From positions 1 to 64,000 of the forward strand of contig NZ_SPJX01000510.1 of NCBI RefSeq assembly GCF_004458765.1: DNA of 64,000 nt. Direction: 5' to 3'. Both the position numbers and the translations under genes were made by a program. This DNA is from Microvirga pakistanensis (GTDB taxonomy: Bacteria; Pseudomonadota; Alphaproteobacteria; Rhizobiales; Beijerinckiaceae). The notes beneath the pieces were generated by a model. That model had not been told where the DNA came from and ran no database searches. It saw nothing but the letters and a program-made list of their open reading frames with translations. This document shows, in pieces, positions 35,085 to 43,761 of this stretch (its first letter is position 1; each line of letters opens with the position of its first letter).

Positions 35085-35190
35085 CTATTCTAGAACAACG
35101 GTGGCTTCGACCTCGAAGAGCATGGGGTTGATCGAAAGCCTGGGCGGGCGACAGGCCGGGCAACTCCAATAGCGATGCTACCCTGATTGA
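35085..35190 (-). pseudogene. RidA-family C-terminal relic
   Basis: The minus strand encodes CPACRPPRLSINPMLFEVEA then TVVLE and a stop at 35085, the usual C-terminal strand of RidA/YjgF proteins. Upstream the similarity stops within about 35 codons and no start is present. It lies between the DHA2 gene and its probable operator. Confidence 0.55.
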
Positions 35191-35202
35191 CCGACCGGTC
35201 GG
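35191..35202. promoter_or_regulatory. Palindromic site, candidate TetR-type operator
   Basis: CCGACCGGTCGG is a perfect 12-bp palindrome, a form common in TetR/AcrR operators. It is 190 bp upstream of the DHA2 exporter gene and 146 bp upstream of actA. No matching regulator gene lies next to it. Confidence 0.45.
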
Positions 35203-35348
35203 GCACAGGTTGCCAAGTCTGATAACAGGCTTTGAGCCAGAAGGGATCTAAGGCGTTAGGGAACGATCCAGCTCCAAATCGATTGTTCAACAGCGAAGCT
35301 TCACCTCGGGCACCGGACCCGACACATGAGGGGTGCGCAGCACAGCCG

Positions 35349-35999
35349 ATGGCGCAGCTTTTCACACCGGCAGCCACCACCCTGTTCCGGGTGGTCATCG
35401 TGCTCACGGGGCTTGGACTCCTGGGATCGGGCGTGACCGCTTATCTATGGGCACGCGCCGATAGCACCTGGAACGTCGGCAAGCCCGCGCCTCAGCCAGT
35501 CCCATTCCGGCATGATCTTCATGCGGGCGAACTCAGCATCGACTGCCGCTACTGCCATTCAACTGTCGAACACGCGGCCGATGCGGGTATGCCATCGGCC
35601 CAGACCTGTATGTCCTGCCATTCCCAGGTCTGGGTGGGAGCGAGCGTTCTCGAACCTGTGCGTTCGAGTTTCGCGCTCGGTCAGCCGATCCAGTGGGCGT
35701 CCGTTCACCGCCTGCCGGACTATGCCTATTTCCATCACGCGGCTCATGTGACGAAGGGCGTCGCCTGCGAAACCTGTCACGGTCGTGTGGACCAGATGCC
35801 GAAGACGGTGAAGGCCCAGACACTCTCCATGGGGTGGTGCCTGGACTGCCATCGCGATCCGGTGCCGAACCTTCGTCCTCACGAGGCAGTGTTCGCCATG
35901 GGCTACCAGCCTCATGGCGATGGACTGCCCGAAGACATTCGCGAGTTCTACCGGGAGGCTTCCCGACGGCTCACCAGCTGCAATACATGTCACCGGTAG
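35349..35999 (+). CDS. actA: Alternative Complex III subunit ActA, pentaheme cytochrome c
   Basis: This 216-aa protein has one N-terminal membrane anchor (LFRVVIVLTGLGLLGSGVTA) and five CXXCH heme sites: CRYCH, CMSCH, CETCH, CLDCH and CNTCH. The pattern PFRHDLHAGELSIDCRYCH matches the class III-like fold of ActA. In Alternative Complex III it transfers electrons from the quinol-oxidising core to cytochrome c or directly to an oxidase, on the periplasmic side. ATG 35349 fits the MAQ(L/I)FTPAA start of homologues. It is the first gene of actABCDEF, 5 bp before actB. Confidence 0.93.
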   Translation: MAQLFTPAATTLFRVVIVLTGLGLLGSGVTAYLWARADSTWNVGKPAPQPVPFRHDLHAGELSIDCRYCHSTVEHAADAGMPSAQTCMSCHSQVWVGASVLEPVRSSFALGQPIQWASVHRLPDYAYFHHAAHVTKGVACETCHGRVDQMPKTVKAQTLSMGWCLDCHRDPVPNLRPHEAVFAMGYQPHGDGLPEDIREFYREASRRLTSCNTCHR

Positions 36000-36004
36000 G
36001 TTCG

Positions 36005-38911
36005 ATGAGCGAGGGAACGACAATCGATTTCGAAGCCGTGAGGGCCCGTCTCGCGTCAGAGGAGGGCCCGCGTCTCTGGCGCAGCCTCGAGGAGCTCGCG
36101 GATGTGCCGGAGGTGCGTCGGTACATCGAGGCCGAGTTTCCCGACATCATGCAGGCGTCCCACGTTGATCGGCGCACGCTGCTGAGGCTGATGGGCGCCT
36201 CTCTGGCGTTGGGAGGCTTGGCGGCTTGCAACGGCAGCGATGCCAGCTCAAGGGCACCGCTCCTGTCGCAGAGCCACAACATGCCAGGCTATGTGCCGGG
36301 TGTGCCGGTGACGATCGCCACCTCGCTGCCCCTGAACGGCTATGGCAGGGGCGTGCTCGTCAAGGCGCAGGAAGGCCGCCCGATCAAGATCGAGGGAAAT
36401 CGGCTCCACCCCGCGAGCCTCGGCGCGACCGATGTGTTCGCGCAGGCCGAGATCTTGTCGCTCTACGATCCGGACCGATCGGATACTCCGCTGCAAGGTG
36501 ATCGGCCGCGGACTTGGGAGGAGTTGACGAACTTCATCCGCCCCGTGCGCAACGAACTCGTGGTCGACGAGGGTAGAGGGCTCCACATCCTGATGCCGCC
36601 GACCTCTTCGCCGAGTCTGCACAGGCTGGTCGGGCAGGCCCGACAGCTCTTCCCGCATGCGCAATGGCATGTGTTCTCACCGCTCGACGACGGCAACCAC
36701 CAGGCTGCGGCCATGGCCGTATTCGGACGCAACGTGGAGCTGGTCTATGATCTGACGCAGGCCGATGTCATCGTCACCCTCGGGGGAGATCTCTTTGCTG
36801 AGGAGCCGGGCCACATCCGCTACGCAGCCGATTATCAGGCGCGACGGCGGATTCTGGAGCGAGGTCTTCCCCGGCTATTCGCTGTTGAAACGCGCATGAG
36901 CCTCGTGGGCACCCGTGCGGACGAGCGAATCCCGCTCCGACCGAGAGACTTCGAGGCCTTCGCCGAGGCACTCGCAGCAACTCTCGATACGGGGGCTGCG
37001 CCATCGGGATCCCATCCCGCCATTCCCGCTCTGGCCGATGCGCTGCGCCGCACCGCGCCCCGCAGCCTCGTTGCAGCAGGACGCGAGCAACCCGCCCGCG
37101 TTCATGCCCTCGCGCTCGTCATCAATGCGCGGCTCGGAGCTTTCGGCGCAACAATACGCGCCATCGAGCCCCTGCGCACCCTGGGTGGCGAGGTCCGGTC
37201 GCTGGATGATTTGGCAGCGGCGATCAGCGCCGGGCAGGTGTCGCGTCTCGTCATCCTGGGCGGAAACCCCGTCTACACCGCGCCGGCCGACATCGACCTC
37301 GCCGCGCTCGTGCAACGTGTTCCGCTGTCCCTGCATCTCGGTCAACACCGGGATGAGACGGCTGCCGTCTGTCACTGGCATATCCCTGAGAGCCATCCGC
37401 TCGAAAGCTGGGGTGACCTGCGGGCCTTCGACGGAACGGTCGGGTTACGTCAGCCGACGACGATACGGCTGAAGCCGGGCTTGAGCGCGGAAGAGCTCCT
37501 CGGCCTCATGGCAGGGCAAACCGTGGATGGACGCGGACTCGTCCAGGCCACATGGCGCGAGGCCTGGGGCGAGGCCTTCGACGAACGCTGGGCACGATCT
37601 CTGGAAGACGGCGTAATCGATGGCTCCGCGGCCCCAAGCGTTGATGTCGCAATCCGGCCGGACTGGAGACTGGAACCCGCTGCACCGGTCCCATCCTCGG
37701 GAATCGATGTTCTGTTCGCGCCCGATCCGTCCGTATGGGATGGCTCCTATGCCAACAATGGCTGGCTGCAGGAATTGCCGAAACCGCTCACGAAGCAGGT
37801 CTGGGGCAATGCCGCCCTGATTGCTCCGGAAACGGCGGAACTCTTCGGGCTCGCCTCGGGTGATGCCGTCGACCTGTCAGTCAACGGGCGCGTCGTGCGA
37901 GCGCCTGTGTGGGTGCTGCCGGGCCATGTCCCTGGCGCCGTGACGCTGCCTCTCGGCTATGGTCGCCGACTGGCTGGCCGGATCGGCAACGGGATCGGCT
38001 TCGACGCTTATACCGTTCGCTCTTCGAAGGCCCTATGGCTGGCGGTCGGGGAGATGCGGCGTGTGGGCGAAAAGGTCGCGATCATCTCAACGCAGCAGCA
38101 CCATTCGCTGCAGGGACGCGATATCGTGCGCGTGGTGGCGCCCGGTGAGGCCGTGCCTCCTGAGCCTGCACATCCATCCGTTTATCCCGAATGGCCCTAC
38201 AAGGAGCATGCCTGGGGCATGGCCATCGATCTCGACGCCTGCATCGGCTGCAATGCCTGCGTAATCTCCTGCCAAGCTGAGAACAATATTGCCGTCGTCG
38301 GTCCTGAGGAGGTCGCGAAAGGGCGCGAGATGCACTGGCTTCGGGTTGACAGATATTATGCCGGCGACCCCGCAACGCCGGATGTCTATTTCCAGCCGGT
38401 CCTGTGCATGCATTGCGAGAAGGCCCCTTGCGAGGTCGTCTGTCCTGTCAACGCGACGGTGCATTCCTCGGAAGGGCTCAACGACATGGTCTATAATCGC
38501 TGCATCGGCACACGAACCTGCTCGAACAACTGCCCCTACAAGGTGCGGCGCTTCAATTTCGTCGACTATCAAGCCACCGAGGTCTCGGCCCCTTTCGAGG
38601 CCATGAACCCGCAGGTGACCGTTCGCGATCGCGGCGTGATGGAAAAATGCACCTTCTGCGTCCAGCGAATTGGGGAAGCGCGCGCGAATGCCCGCGTGGA
38701 GGATCGGCGTCTGGCTGACGGCGAGGTAATGACCGCCTGCCAACAGGCCTGTCCGACGCAGGCTATTGTGTTTGGTGACATCAACGATCCCGCCAGCGCC
38801 GTGAGCCGCCTCAAACAGAGTCCACGCAATTATGCGCTGCTGGGATCGCTGAACACCCAGCCGCGCACCACCTATCTCGCGCGTGTCGAAGACCCGAAGG
38901 GGAACGGATAG
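36005..38911 (+). CDS. actB: Alternative Complex III subunit ActB, iron-sulfur protein
   Basis: This 968-aa protein resembles complex iron-sulfur molybdoenzymes, but ActB is known to lack molybdopterin. A twin-arginine signal with a lipobox lies near residue 55 (DRRTLLRLMGASLALGGLAA, then C). The C-terminal third carries ferredoxin-type clusters: CIGCNACVISCQAE, CMHCEKAPCEVVCP, CIGTRTCSNNCP (Thr replaces one Cys, as expected for a [3Fe-4S] site) and CTFCVQRIGEARAN with CQQACP. An ATG at 35987 overlapping actA is an alternative start. It relays electrons from quinol to the heme subunits. Confidence 0.93.
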   Translation: MSEGTTIDFEAVRARLASEEGPRLWRSLEELADVPEVRRYIEAEFPDIMQASHVDRRTLLRLMGASLALGGLAACNGSDASSRAPLLSQSHNMPGYVPGVPVTIATSLPLNGYGRGVLVKAQEGRPIKIEGNRLHPASLGATDVFAQAEILSLYDPDRSDTPLQGDRPRTWEELTNFIRPVRNELVVDEGRGLHILMPPTSSPSLHRLVGQARQLFPHAQWHVFSPLDDGNHQAAAMAVFGRNVELVYDLTQADVIVTLGGDLFAEEPGHIRYAADYQARRRILERGLPRLFAVETRMSLVGTRADERIPLRPRDFEAFAEALAATLDTGAAPSGSHPAIPALADALRRTAPRSLVAAGREQPARVHALALVINARLGAFGATIRAIEPLRTLGGEVRSLDDLAAAISAGQVSRLVILGGNPVYTAPADIDLAALVQRVPLSLHLGQHRDETAAVCHWHIPESHPLESWGDLRAFDGTVGLRQPTTIRLKPGLSAEELLGLMAGQTVDGRGLVQATWREAWGEAFDERWARSLEDGVIDGSAAPSVDVAIRPDWRLEPAAPVPSSGIDVLFAPDPSVWDGSYANNGWLQELPKPLTKQVWGNAALIAPETAELFGLASGDAVDLSVNGRVVRAPVWVLPGHVPGAVTLPLGYGRRLAGRIGNGIGFDAYTVRSSKALWLAVGEMRRVGEKVAIISTQQHHSLQGRDIVRVVAPGEAVPPEPAHPSVYPEWPYKEHAWGMAIDLDACIGCNACVISCQAENNIAVVGPEEVAKGREMHWLRVDRYYAGDPATPDVYFQPVLCMHCEKAPCEVVCPVNATVHSSEGLNDMVYNRCIGTRTCSNNCPYKVRRFNFVDYQATEVSAPFEAMNPQVTVRDRGVMEKCTFCVQRIGEARANARVEDRRLADGEVMTACQQACPTQAIVFGDINDPASAVSRLKQSPRNYALLGSLNTQPRTTYLARVEDPKGNG

Positions 38912-38915
38912 GCAA

Positions 38916-40229
38916 ATGAGCAGCGACGCCCATGCAGCGACGAGCCGGGTGGCCGATGTCCCACTCTCTCCGCACTTTGGCTGGGCGTGGTGGCTTGCGC
39001 TTCTGTTCGCTGGCGGGCTTGTCGCGCTCCTCGGCTACACGCTGATTTCCGTCACCATCATCGGCGTCGGCGTCTGGGGCGTGAACATCCCCTACGTCTG
39101 GGGCTTCGATCTCATCAACTATGCCTGGTGGATCGGCATCGCCAACGGCGCGAGCCTCTTTGCCGCCATCCTGGTCCTGCGGCGTCACGATCTGCGCACG
39201 GCGGTCAACCGTTTTGCGGAGGGCGTTGCTCTCTTTGCGGTCATCTGCGCCGGAATCTTTCCGATCTTTCATCTCGGGCGCCCCTGGCTGTTCTATTGGA
39301 CATTTCCCTACCCGGCGACTTTCGAGGTCTGGCCGCAGTTTCGCAGCACCCTGACCTGGGATTTCTGGGCCATCAGCACTCATGTGATCGTCACGAGCCT
39401 GCTGTGGTACGTGGGCTTGATCCCCGATCTGGCGACGCTTCGCGACCGTGCCAGGCGCCCGAGCGTGCAGCGAATCTATGGCGTCTTCGCGCTCGGTTGG
39501 CGCGGCTCCGTGCGCCATTGGGCCTATCACCAGCGCGCCTACCGTCTCGTGGCCATCCTGGTGCTGCCCCTGATCCTGATCATGCAGAGCACCGTCGCCT
39601 TCGAATTTGCGGTGACCCTGGTGCCCGACTGGCACGAAACGCGCCAGCCGCTCCACTTCGTGGCGACAGGCTTAGCGCAGGGCCTCTCCATCGTGCTCCT
39701 CGTCGCGGTGCTCCTCCGCTGGGGCCTGCGGCTCGGGCGCTACATCGACGAGGGAGACATCGACCTTTTGGGCAAGCTGGTGCTCGCAAGCGCTCTGGTC
39801 TCCGGCTATCTCTACATCGACGAGATCGCCGCGGCCCTCCTGTCGGGAGGACTGGCGCGGAAGGCGACCTTCACCCGCATGACAGGCGAGTATGCGGGGC
39901 TCTACTGGACGGCAATCGTCTACTCGATCTTGATCCCGCAGTTGTTCTGGTTCAGGAGCGCCCGGTTGAGCACCGTGAGTGGAGTCTTCGTCGGAGTCTC
40001 CATCGGAATCGGCATCTGGTTCGACCGTTTCTCCATTATCGTCGGCGGCCTCCAGACCGACTATCTCCCATCCATCGGGCGCAGCTACAGCCCGACGCTG
40101 CCGGAAACAGGCCTCTTCCTGGGAACGGTTGGGTTGTTCGTAGCTCTTCTGCTGCTCTTCGTCCGCTTTCTGCCCGTGATCTCCATGTTCGAGACACGCC
40201 ATGACGAGCACGAGGAGAAATCCTCATGA
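38916..40229 (+). CDS. actC: Alternative Complex III subunit ActC, NrfD-like quinol-binding membrane protein
   Basis: This 437-aa protein has about ten membrane segments. VWGFDLINYAWWIGIANGAS and FHLGRPWLFYWTFPYP are typical of NrfD/PsrC-type quinol-binding subunits. It oxidises menaquinol or ubiquinol in Alternative Complex III. ATG 38916 follows GGATAGG, 4 bp after the actB stop. It overlaps actD by 4 nt. Confidence 0.93.
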   Translation: MSSDAHAATSRVADVPLSPHFGWAWWLALLFAGGLVALLGYTLISVTIIGVGVWGVNIPYVWGFDLINYAWWIGIANGASLFAAILVLRRHDLRTAVNRFAEGVALFAVICAGIFPIFHLGRPWLFYWTFPYPATFEVWPQFRSTLTWDFWAISTHVIVTSLLWYVGLIPDLATLRDRARRPSVQRIYGVFALGWRGSVRHWAYHQRAYRLVAILVLPLILIMQSTVAFEFAVTLVPDWHETRQPLHFVATGLAQGLSIVLLVAVLLRWGLRLGRYIDEGDIDLLGKLVLASALVSGYLYIDEIAAALLSGGLARKATFTRMTGEYAGLYWTAIVYSILIPQLFWFRSARLSTVSGVFVGVSIGIGIWFDRFSIIVGGLQTDYLPSIGRSYSPTLPETGLFLGTVGLFVALLLLFVRFLPVISMFETRHDEHEEKSS

Positions 40230-40765
40230 CACAGCAATCCTATGGCATCATGGCGGAGTTCAAGAGCCCTGAGGCCCTCATGGAGGCGGTCAGGGCTGCC
40301 AAGCGCGCGGGCTATACGAAGCTCGATGCGTTCAGTCCCTTTCCCTTGGCAGACCTCGCCAGGGAACTCGGTGTCCGCACAGGTATGATCCCCTGGATTG
40401 CGCTCGTCGCCGGCCTCGTCGGAGCAGCCATTCAGTACGGCTCGCAATACTGGATGAATGCTGTCGACTATCCGTTGAATGTGGGCGGGCGACCCCTTCA
40501 CAGCTGGCCAGCTTACATTCCCGCGTCATTGATCGTCGCCATCCTCTGGGCGGGCGCAGCAACCCTGATCGGCCTTCTCCTGATCCTGCGACTGCCGCGC
40601 CTGCACCATCCGGTCTTCGCGTTTCCGGGGTTTGAACGCGCGTCGGAGGACCGGTTCTTCCTCTGCATCATGCAGGACGATCCGATGTTCGACAGTGCAA
40701 CCGTGCACGCGTTCTTCGGAGCGCTCTCGCCCCTGGCCGTACAGGAGGTTCCGGCGTGCGACTAG
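40226..40765 (+). CDS. actD: Alternative Complex III subunit ActD (DUF3341)
   Basis: This 179-aa protein has an N-terminal soluble part starting YGIMAEFKSPEALMEAVRAA, two membrane helices (IPWIALVAGLVGAAIQYG; IPASLIVAILWAGAATLIGL) and a C-terminal FFLCIMQDDPMFD segment. This is the DUF3341/ActD family found only in Alternative Complex III operons. Its exact role is structural. It overlaps actC (ATGA) and the start of actE. Confidence 0.93.
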   Translation: MTQQSYGIMAEFKSPEALMEAVRAAKRAGYTKLDAFSPFPLADLARELGVRTGMIPWIALVAGLVGAAIQYGSQYWMNAVDYPLNVGGRPLHSWPAYIPASLIVAILWAGAATLIGLLLILRLPRLHHPVFAFPGFERASEDRFFLCIMQDDPMFDSATVHAFFGALSPLAVQEVPACD

Positions 40766-41253
40766 CGACAGCCATCGCGAGCCTTGTTCTGCTGGCCGCC
40801 TGCGACACCGGAACCGAGGAGCGGGATGCCGTTGCTTCGACGCGCACGGTCCAGCGAGGCTACGTGCCCGTTCCTCCCGGTACGGTCCCGAGAGGAACGT
40901 CCGCGCAGGTTGCTGCGCTCGCACTTCCGGGGCCGGAGCGTACGCCGGCTCTGCTCGCCCGCGGGGAAGAGCAGTTCAAGGCTTTCTGCTCCCCCTGCCA
41001 CGGCGTAAGCGGGCGTGGCGATGGCCCCGTCGTCTCAAAAGGCTTCGCCCCGCCTCCTTCCTATCACGAGGAGCGCCTCCGGGTCCTGACGCCCGCGCAG
41101 ATCGTGCAGGTGATCACCCAGGGCAGAGGACGGATGTTTCCCTATGCCGACCGTGTTCCGCCTGAAGGCCGTTGGGCGATCGCCCACTATGTGAAGGAAC
41201 TGCAGGAGCGTGGCATCGGGGCTGCGTCAGGACAGGAAGGGGCTGAACCATGA
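40756..41253 (+). CDS. actE: Alternative Complex III subunit ActE, lipoprotein cytochrome c
   Basis: This 165-aa protein starts at GTG 40756, overlapping actD by 10 nt. The signal peptide ends in a lipobox (ASLVLLAAC). There is a single heme site CSPCH in FKAFCSPCHGVSGRGDGPVV, and a probable axial Met in GRGRMFPYADRVPPEGRWAI. This is the monoheme subunit. It overlaps actF by 4 nt. Confidence 0.92.
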   Translation: MRLATAIASLVLLAACDTGTEERDAVASTRTVQRGYVPVPPGTVPRGTSAQVAALALPGPERTPALLARGEEQFKAFCSPCHGVSGRGDGPVVSKGFAPPPSYHEERLRVLTPAQIVQVITQGRGRMFPYADRVPPEGRWAIAHYVKELQERGIGAASGQEGAEP

Positions 41254-42200
41254 GCGCAATGGAAGCCCTCTACATCGTCTTCGTTGTCCTTGCAGGCATC
41301 GGGATGGGCAGCCTCGTGGTGCTGATGGTCGGACATCTCATGAACGAGCACTGGCTCGCGCCGGTGCGTGCCGAAGCGGAGGCTGCCGCCTTGACGCTTC
41401 CCCTGCTTCTTCTGCTAGGACTCGTACTGGCCTTTGGTCTCGGCGAACTTTTCCCTTGGGCTGGCCGCCCACTCGATCTTCCTTCTGCACGGGCGACTTA
41501 TCTGAGCCCCGGCCTCTTCATGATCCGGAGCGCCGCGTATCTTCTGATCTGCATAGGATTTGCATATTGGTTGACGCACACTCGCCACCTGCGACGCGCC
41601 AGCGCCATAGGTCTCGCGCTGCTGACGCCGGTCATGACCTTCTCGGCCTATGATTGGGTGCTCTCACGGGAGCCGCATTGGTGGTCGAGCCTGTTTGGAT
41701 TCGCATTCGGACTGGGGCAGGCTCTCGCAGCCCTTGCGAGCGCGATCCTGATCACGCTCCTCAAGAGGGAGCCCGCGTCTCCCAGGCGCATGGCAAGCCT
41801 TGAGCGTGCCTTGCTGACCCTGCTGCTGCTGACGGCCTGGACATGGTTTGCGCAGTTCCTGATCGTCTGGCTCGCGAACTTGCCGCACGAGGTCGCGTGG
41901 TATCTGGAGCGCTCGGACGACAGCAGCCTGGCCCTCCTCGGAACGTCTTATGTGCTGATGCTTGCCGCCATCGTCATCCTCGTGCCCTCCGGCGTGAGCC
42001 GCATGGCGATGCTCATCGGCAGCGCGCTGGCGCTCCTGCATCATACCACGCATATGATCTGGGTGCTGCAGCCGCGCGGGGGCCTTTCCTGGTTCGCTCT
42101 CGGGTTGATCCTCGCGGTTGCCGCTCTCTGGGTCGGTGTCTATGCGGCCGTCATGCGCGCTCGTCCGACCTATATCGATGAGGCTGCGGAAGAGCCCTAG
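41250..42200 (+). CDS. actF: Alternative Complex III subunit ActF, membrane protein
   Basis: This 316-aa protein has about eight to ten hydrophobic segments. The middle reads YLSPGLFMIRSAAYLLICIG and MTFSAYDWVLSREPHWWSSL, a family signature in ActF. It is shorter than the ActF of some other phyla (about 400 aa). It ends the act operon; its stop overlaps by 4 nt the stop of the converging cytochrome gene at 42197. Confidence 0.9.
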   Translation: MSAMEALYIVFVVLAGIGMGSLVVLMVGHLMNEHWLAPVRAEAEAAALTLPLLLLLGLVLAFGLGELFPWAGRPLDLPSARATYLSPGLFMIRSAAYLLICIGFAYWLTHTRHLRRASAIGLALLTPVMTFSAYDWVLSREPHWWSSLFGFAFGLGQALAALASAILITLLKREPASPRRMASLERALLTLLLLTAWTWFAQFLIVWLANLPHEVAWYLERSDDSSLALLGTSYVLMLAAIVILVPSGVSRMAMLIGSALALLHHTTHMIWVLQPRGGLSWFALGLILAVAALWVGVYAAVMRARPTYIDEAAEEP

Positions 42201-42736
42201 CTCTTCGGCTCACTTCCATCGGGATCGGGAACGAGGCGGCGGGTGCGGACATCGTTTTCCGAGGGAACGACCGGAGCATCCGGGATGTCCGCTGCCACCT
42301 CATCCCCGCCGCGGAGGGGCAGAGGCGGGTCGGGCGGATACACACGCATCCCGTCGCGCCCAAGGGAATAGAGATAGGCGGCGATGTGCCGAGCCTCCGC
42401 CTCGGTCAATCCCTGCGCGGGCATGCCGGTTGTGGGCTTCAGGGCGACAGGGTCCATCAGCCAGGCGATCAGGTTCTGCGGCGTATTCGGCAGGAAGCCG
42501 GCGAGGAGATGCTGCTGCGCGTATTCCTCCAGGCCCGGCCCCACCTTGCCTCGCGCTCCTCGGACATTCTCGATCGTATGGCAGGTGCCGCAGCCATAGG
42601 CTTGAATGAGCGCATGGCCCTGCTCCGGCTCACCGCCTGCAATCGCGAGGCGCGAGGATTGGTCCTGCGTGTCGCTGCATGCGGCAAGTCCCGTCAGGAC
42701 AATCGGCATCAGGGCGAGGATAGAGCGAAAGATCAT
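42197..42736 (-). CDS. Lipoprotein cytochrome c
   Basis: This 179-aa protein has a signal peptide with lipobox (LMPIVLTGLAAC) and one heme site CGTCH in YGCGTCHTIENVRGARGKVG. The likely axial Met is in TTGMPAQGLTEAEARHIAAY. It is a periplasmic, membrane-anchored electron carrier, likely between Alternative Complex III and the caa3-type oxidase. It is translationally coupled to ctaG (ATGA, 42733-42736) on the strand opposite to both flanking operons. The C-terminal ~50 residues are Pro/Asp-rich and outside the heme domain. Confidence 0.88.
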   Translation of the reverse strand: MIFRSILALMPIVLTGLAACSDTQDQSSRLAIAGGEPEQGHALIQAYGCGTCHTIENVRGARGKVGPGLEEYAQQHLLAGFLPNTPQNLIAWLMDPVALKPTTGMPAQGLTEAEARHIAAYLYSLGRDGMRVYPPDPPLPLRGGDEVAADIPDAPVVPSENDVRTRRLVPDPDGSEPKS

Positions 42737-43722
42737 CGGCTTGGCTTCAGGACATCTGTCATGGCAACCGGCGAAGGCCGCACCCGTTCCGATCCGCGCG
42801 GCGTCAGGAGGCGAAGCGCCATGATGAGCCCTGCCGCGAGATAGAGCGCGCACATGGGAAGGGACATGATGGCTCCTGCCAGTTGCTGATCTTCCAGAGC
42901 CGTCAGACCCCAATCCGTCGTGTCTGGCGCATGATACAGCGCTTCCCGCGCGAAGCTGAGAAGGGCGCTCAGGAGGCCGCTCTGGAGCAGGGTGATGAAG
43001 CAGGCGATCAGCGCGGCAGCGGCCGCCTCCCGACCGGAATGGGCCTTGATGATGGCCCGCCAGAACAGCAGCGCTGTGCCAAAGAACAGGACATGCTCCA
43101 GCCAGTGCAGCCCGTCTGAGGCGACCGCCGCATCGAACAGCATCGGGCTGTGCCAGACCCACAGGGTCGCCATGTGGATCAGAGCTGCCGGGATGGGCCT
43201 CGCACAGGGCGACAGGATCGCGAGCATGAATCGCAGCGGGCCGTGGCGCGCGACACCACGCCGCCAAGTGGGCGGCAGCGCCCAGAGCCACGCAACCTCA
43301 GGCTTGCCGAGAACGAGAAGCGGCGGCGCGACTGCGATCAGCAGGATGTGCTGCACCATGTGGGCCGAGAGAAGGATTGAGGACAGCGCCTCAAGCGGCG
43401 AGAGGAGCGCGATGACGAGCAGGACCACTCCTAAGACGAAGCAGACAATCTGCCGCATGCCAAAGCCGGGTGGAAATCGCCCGACGCGCCGCCGCAGATG
43501 CCAGACCCCGCGGATGAAAAGCAGACCCGATGCGAGCAACGGAACCGAAATCAGCGGGTCCGCATGCCATGCATGCCAGAGATCGCTTGCCTCGTGACGT
43601 GCTGCCCCATGAGCGAAAGCAGGGATGTCGAACAGGATGGTGGCCAATCCTGCGGCGGGGCCTAGTTTGGTCTTGATGGGCCTGTTCGGGAACGCCTTTC
43701 GGGAACCAAGTCTCACGGCCAA
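42733..43722 (-). CDS. ctaG: CtaG-family cytochrome c oxidase assembly protein (caa3 type)
   Basis: This 329-aa membrane protein has about seven to eight helices. Conserved segments include LSAHMVQHILLIAVAPPLLV, LWVWHSPMLFDAAVASDGLH and LEHVLFFGTALLFWRA, with the histidines typical of the CtaG/CaaD family involved in copper-site assembly. It differs from the Cox11-type ctaG of many proteobacteria. It is coupled to the cytochrome gene at 42197. Only 39 bp separate its start from the divergent oxidase subunit II gene. Confidence 0.9.
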   Translation of the reverse strand: MAVRLGSRKAFPNRPIKTKLGPAAGLATILFDIPAFAHGAARHEASDLWHAWHADPLISVPLLASGLLFIRGVWHLRRRVGRFPPGFGMRQIVCFVLGVVLLVIALLSPLEALSSILLSAHMVQHILLIAVAPPLLVLGKPEVAWLWALPPTWRRGVARHGPLRFMLAILSPCARPIPAALIHMATLWVWHSPMLFDAAVASDGLHWLEHVLFFGTALLFWRAIIKAHSGREAAAAALIACFITLLQSGLLSALLSFAREALYHAPDTTDWGLTALEDQQLAGAIMSLPMCALYLAAGLIMALRLLTPRGSERVRPSPVAMTDVLKPSR

Positions 43723-43761
43723 GCTTTTCCATTCATCGCGTGCAGAGATGACCTAGGGCGG

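Noticed and set aside
36005-38911. ActB as an active molybdoenzyme
   Set aside because: Context and iron-sulfur pattern place it in Alternative Complex III, where this subunit is known to lack molybdopterin.
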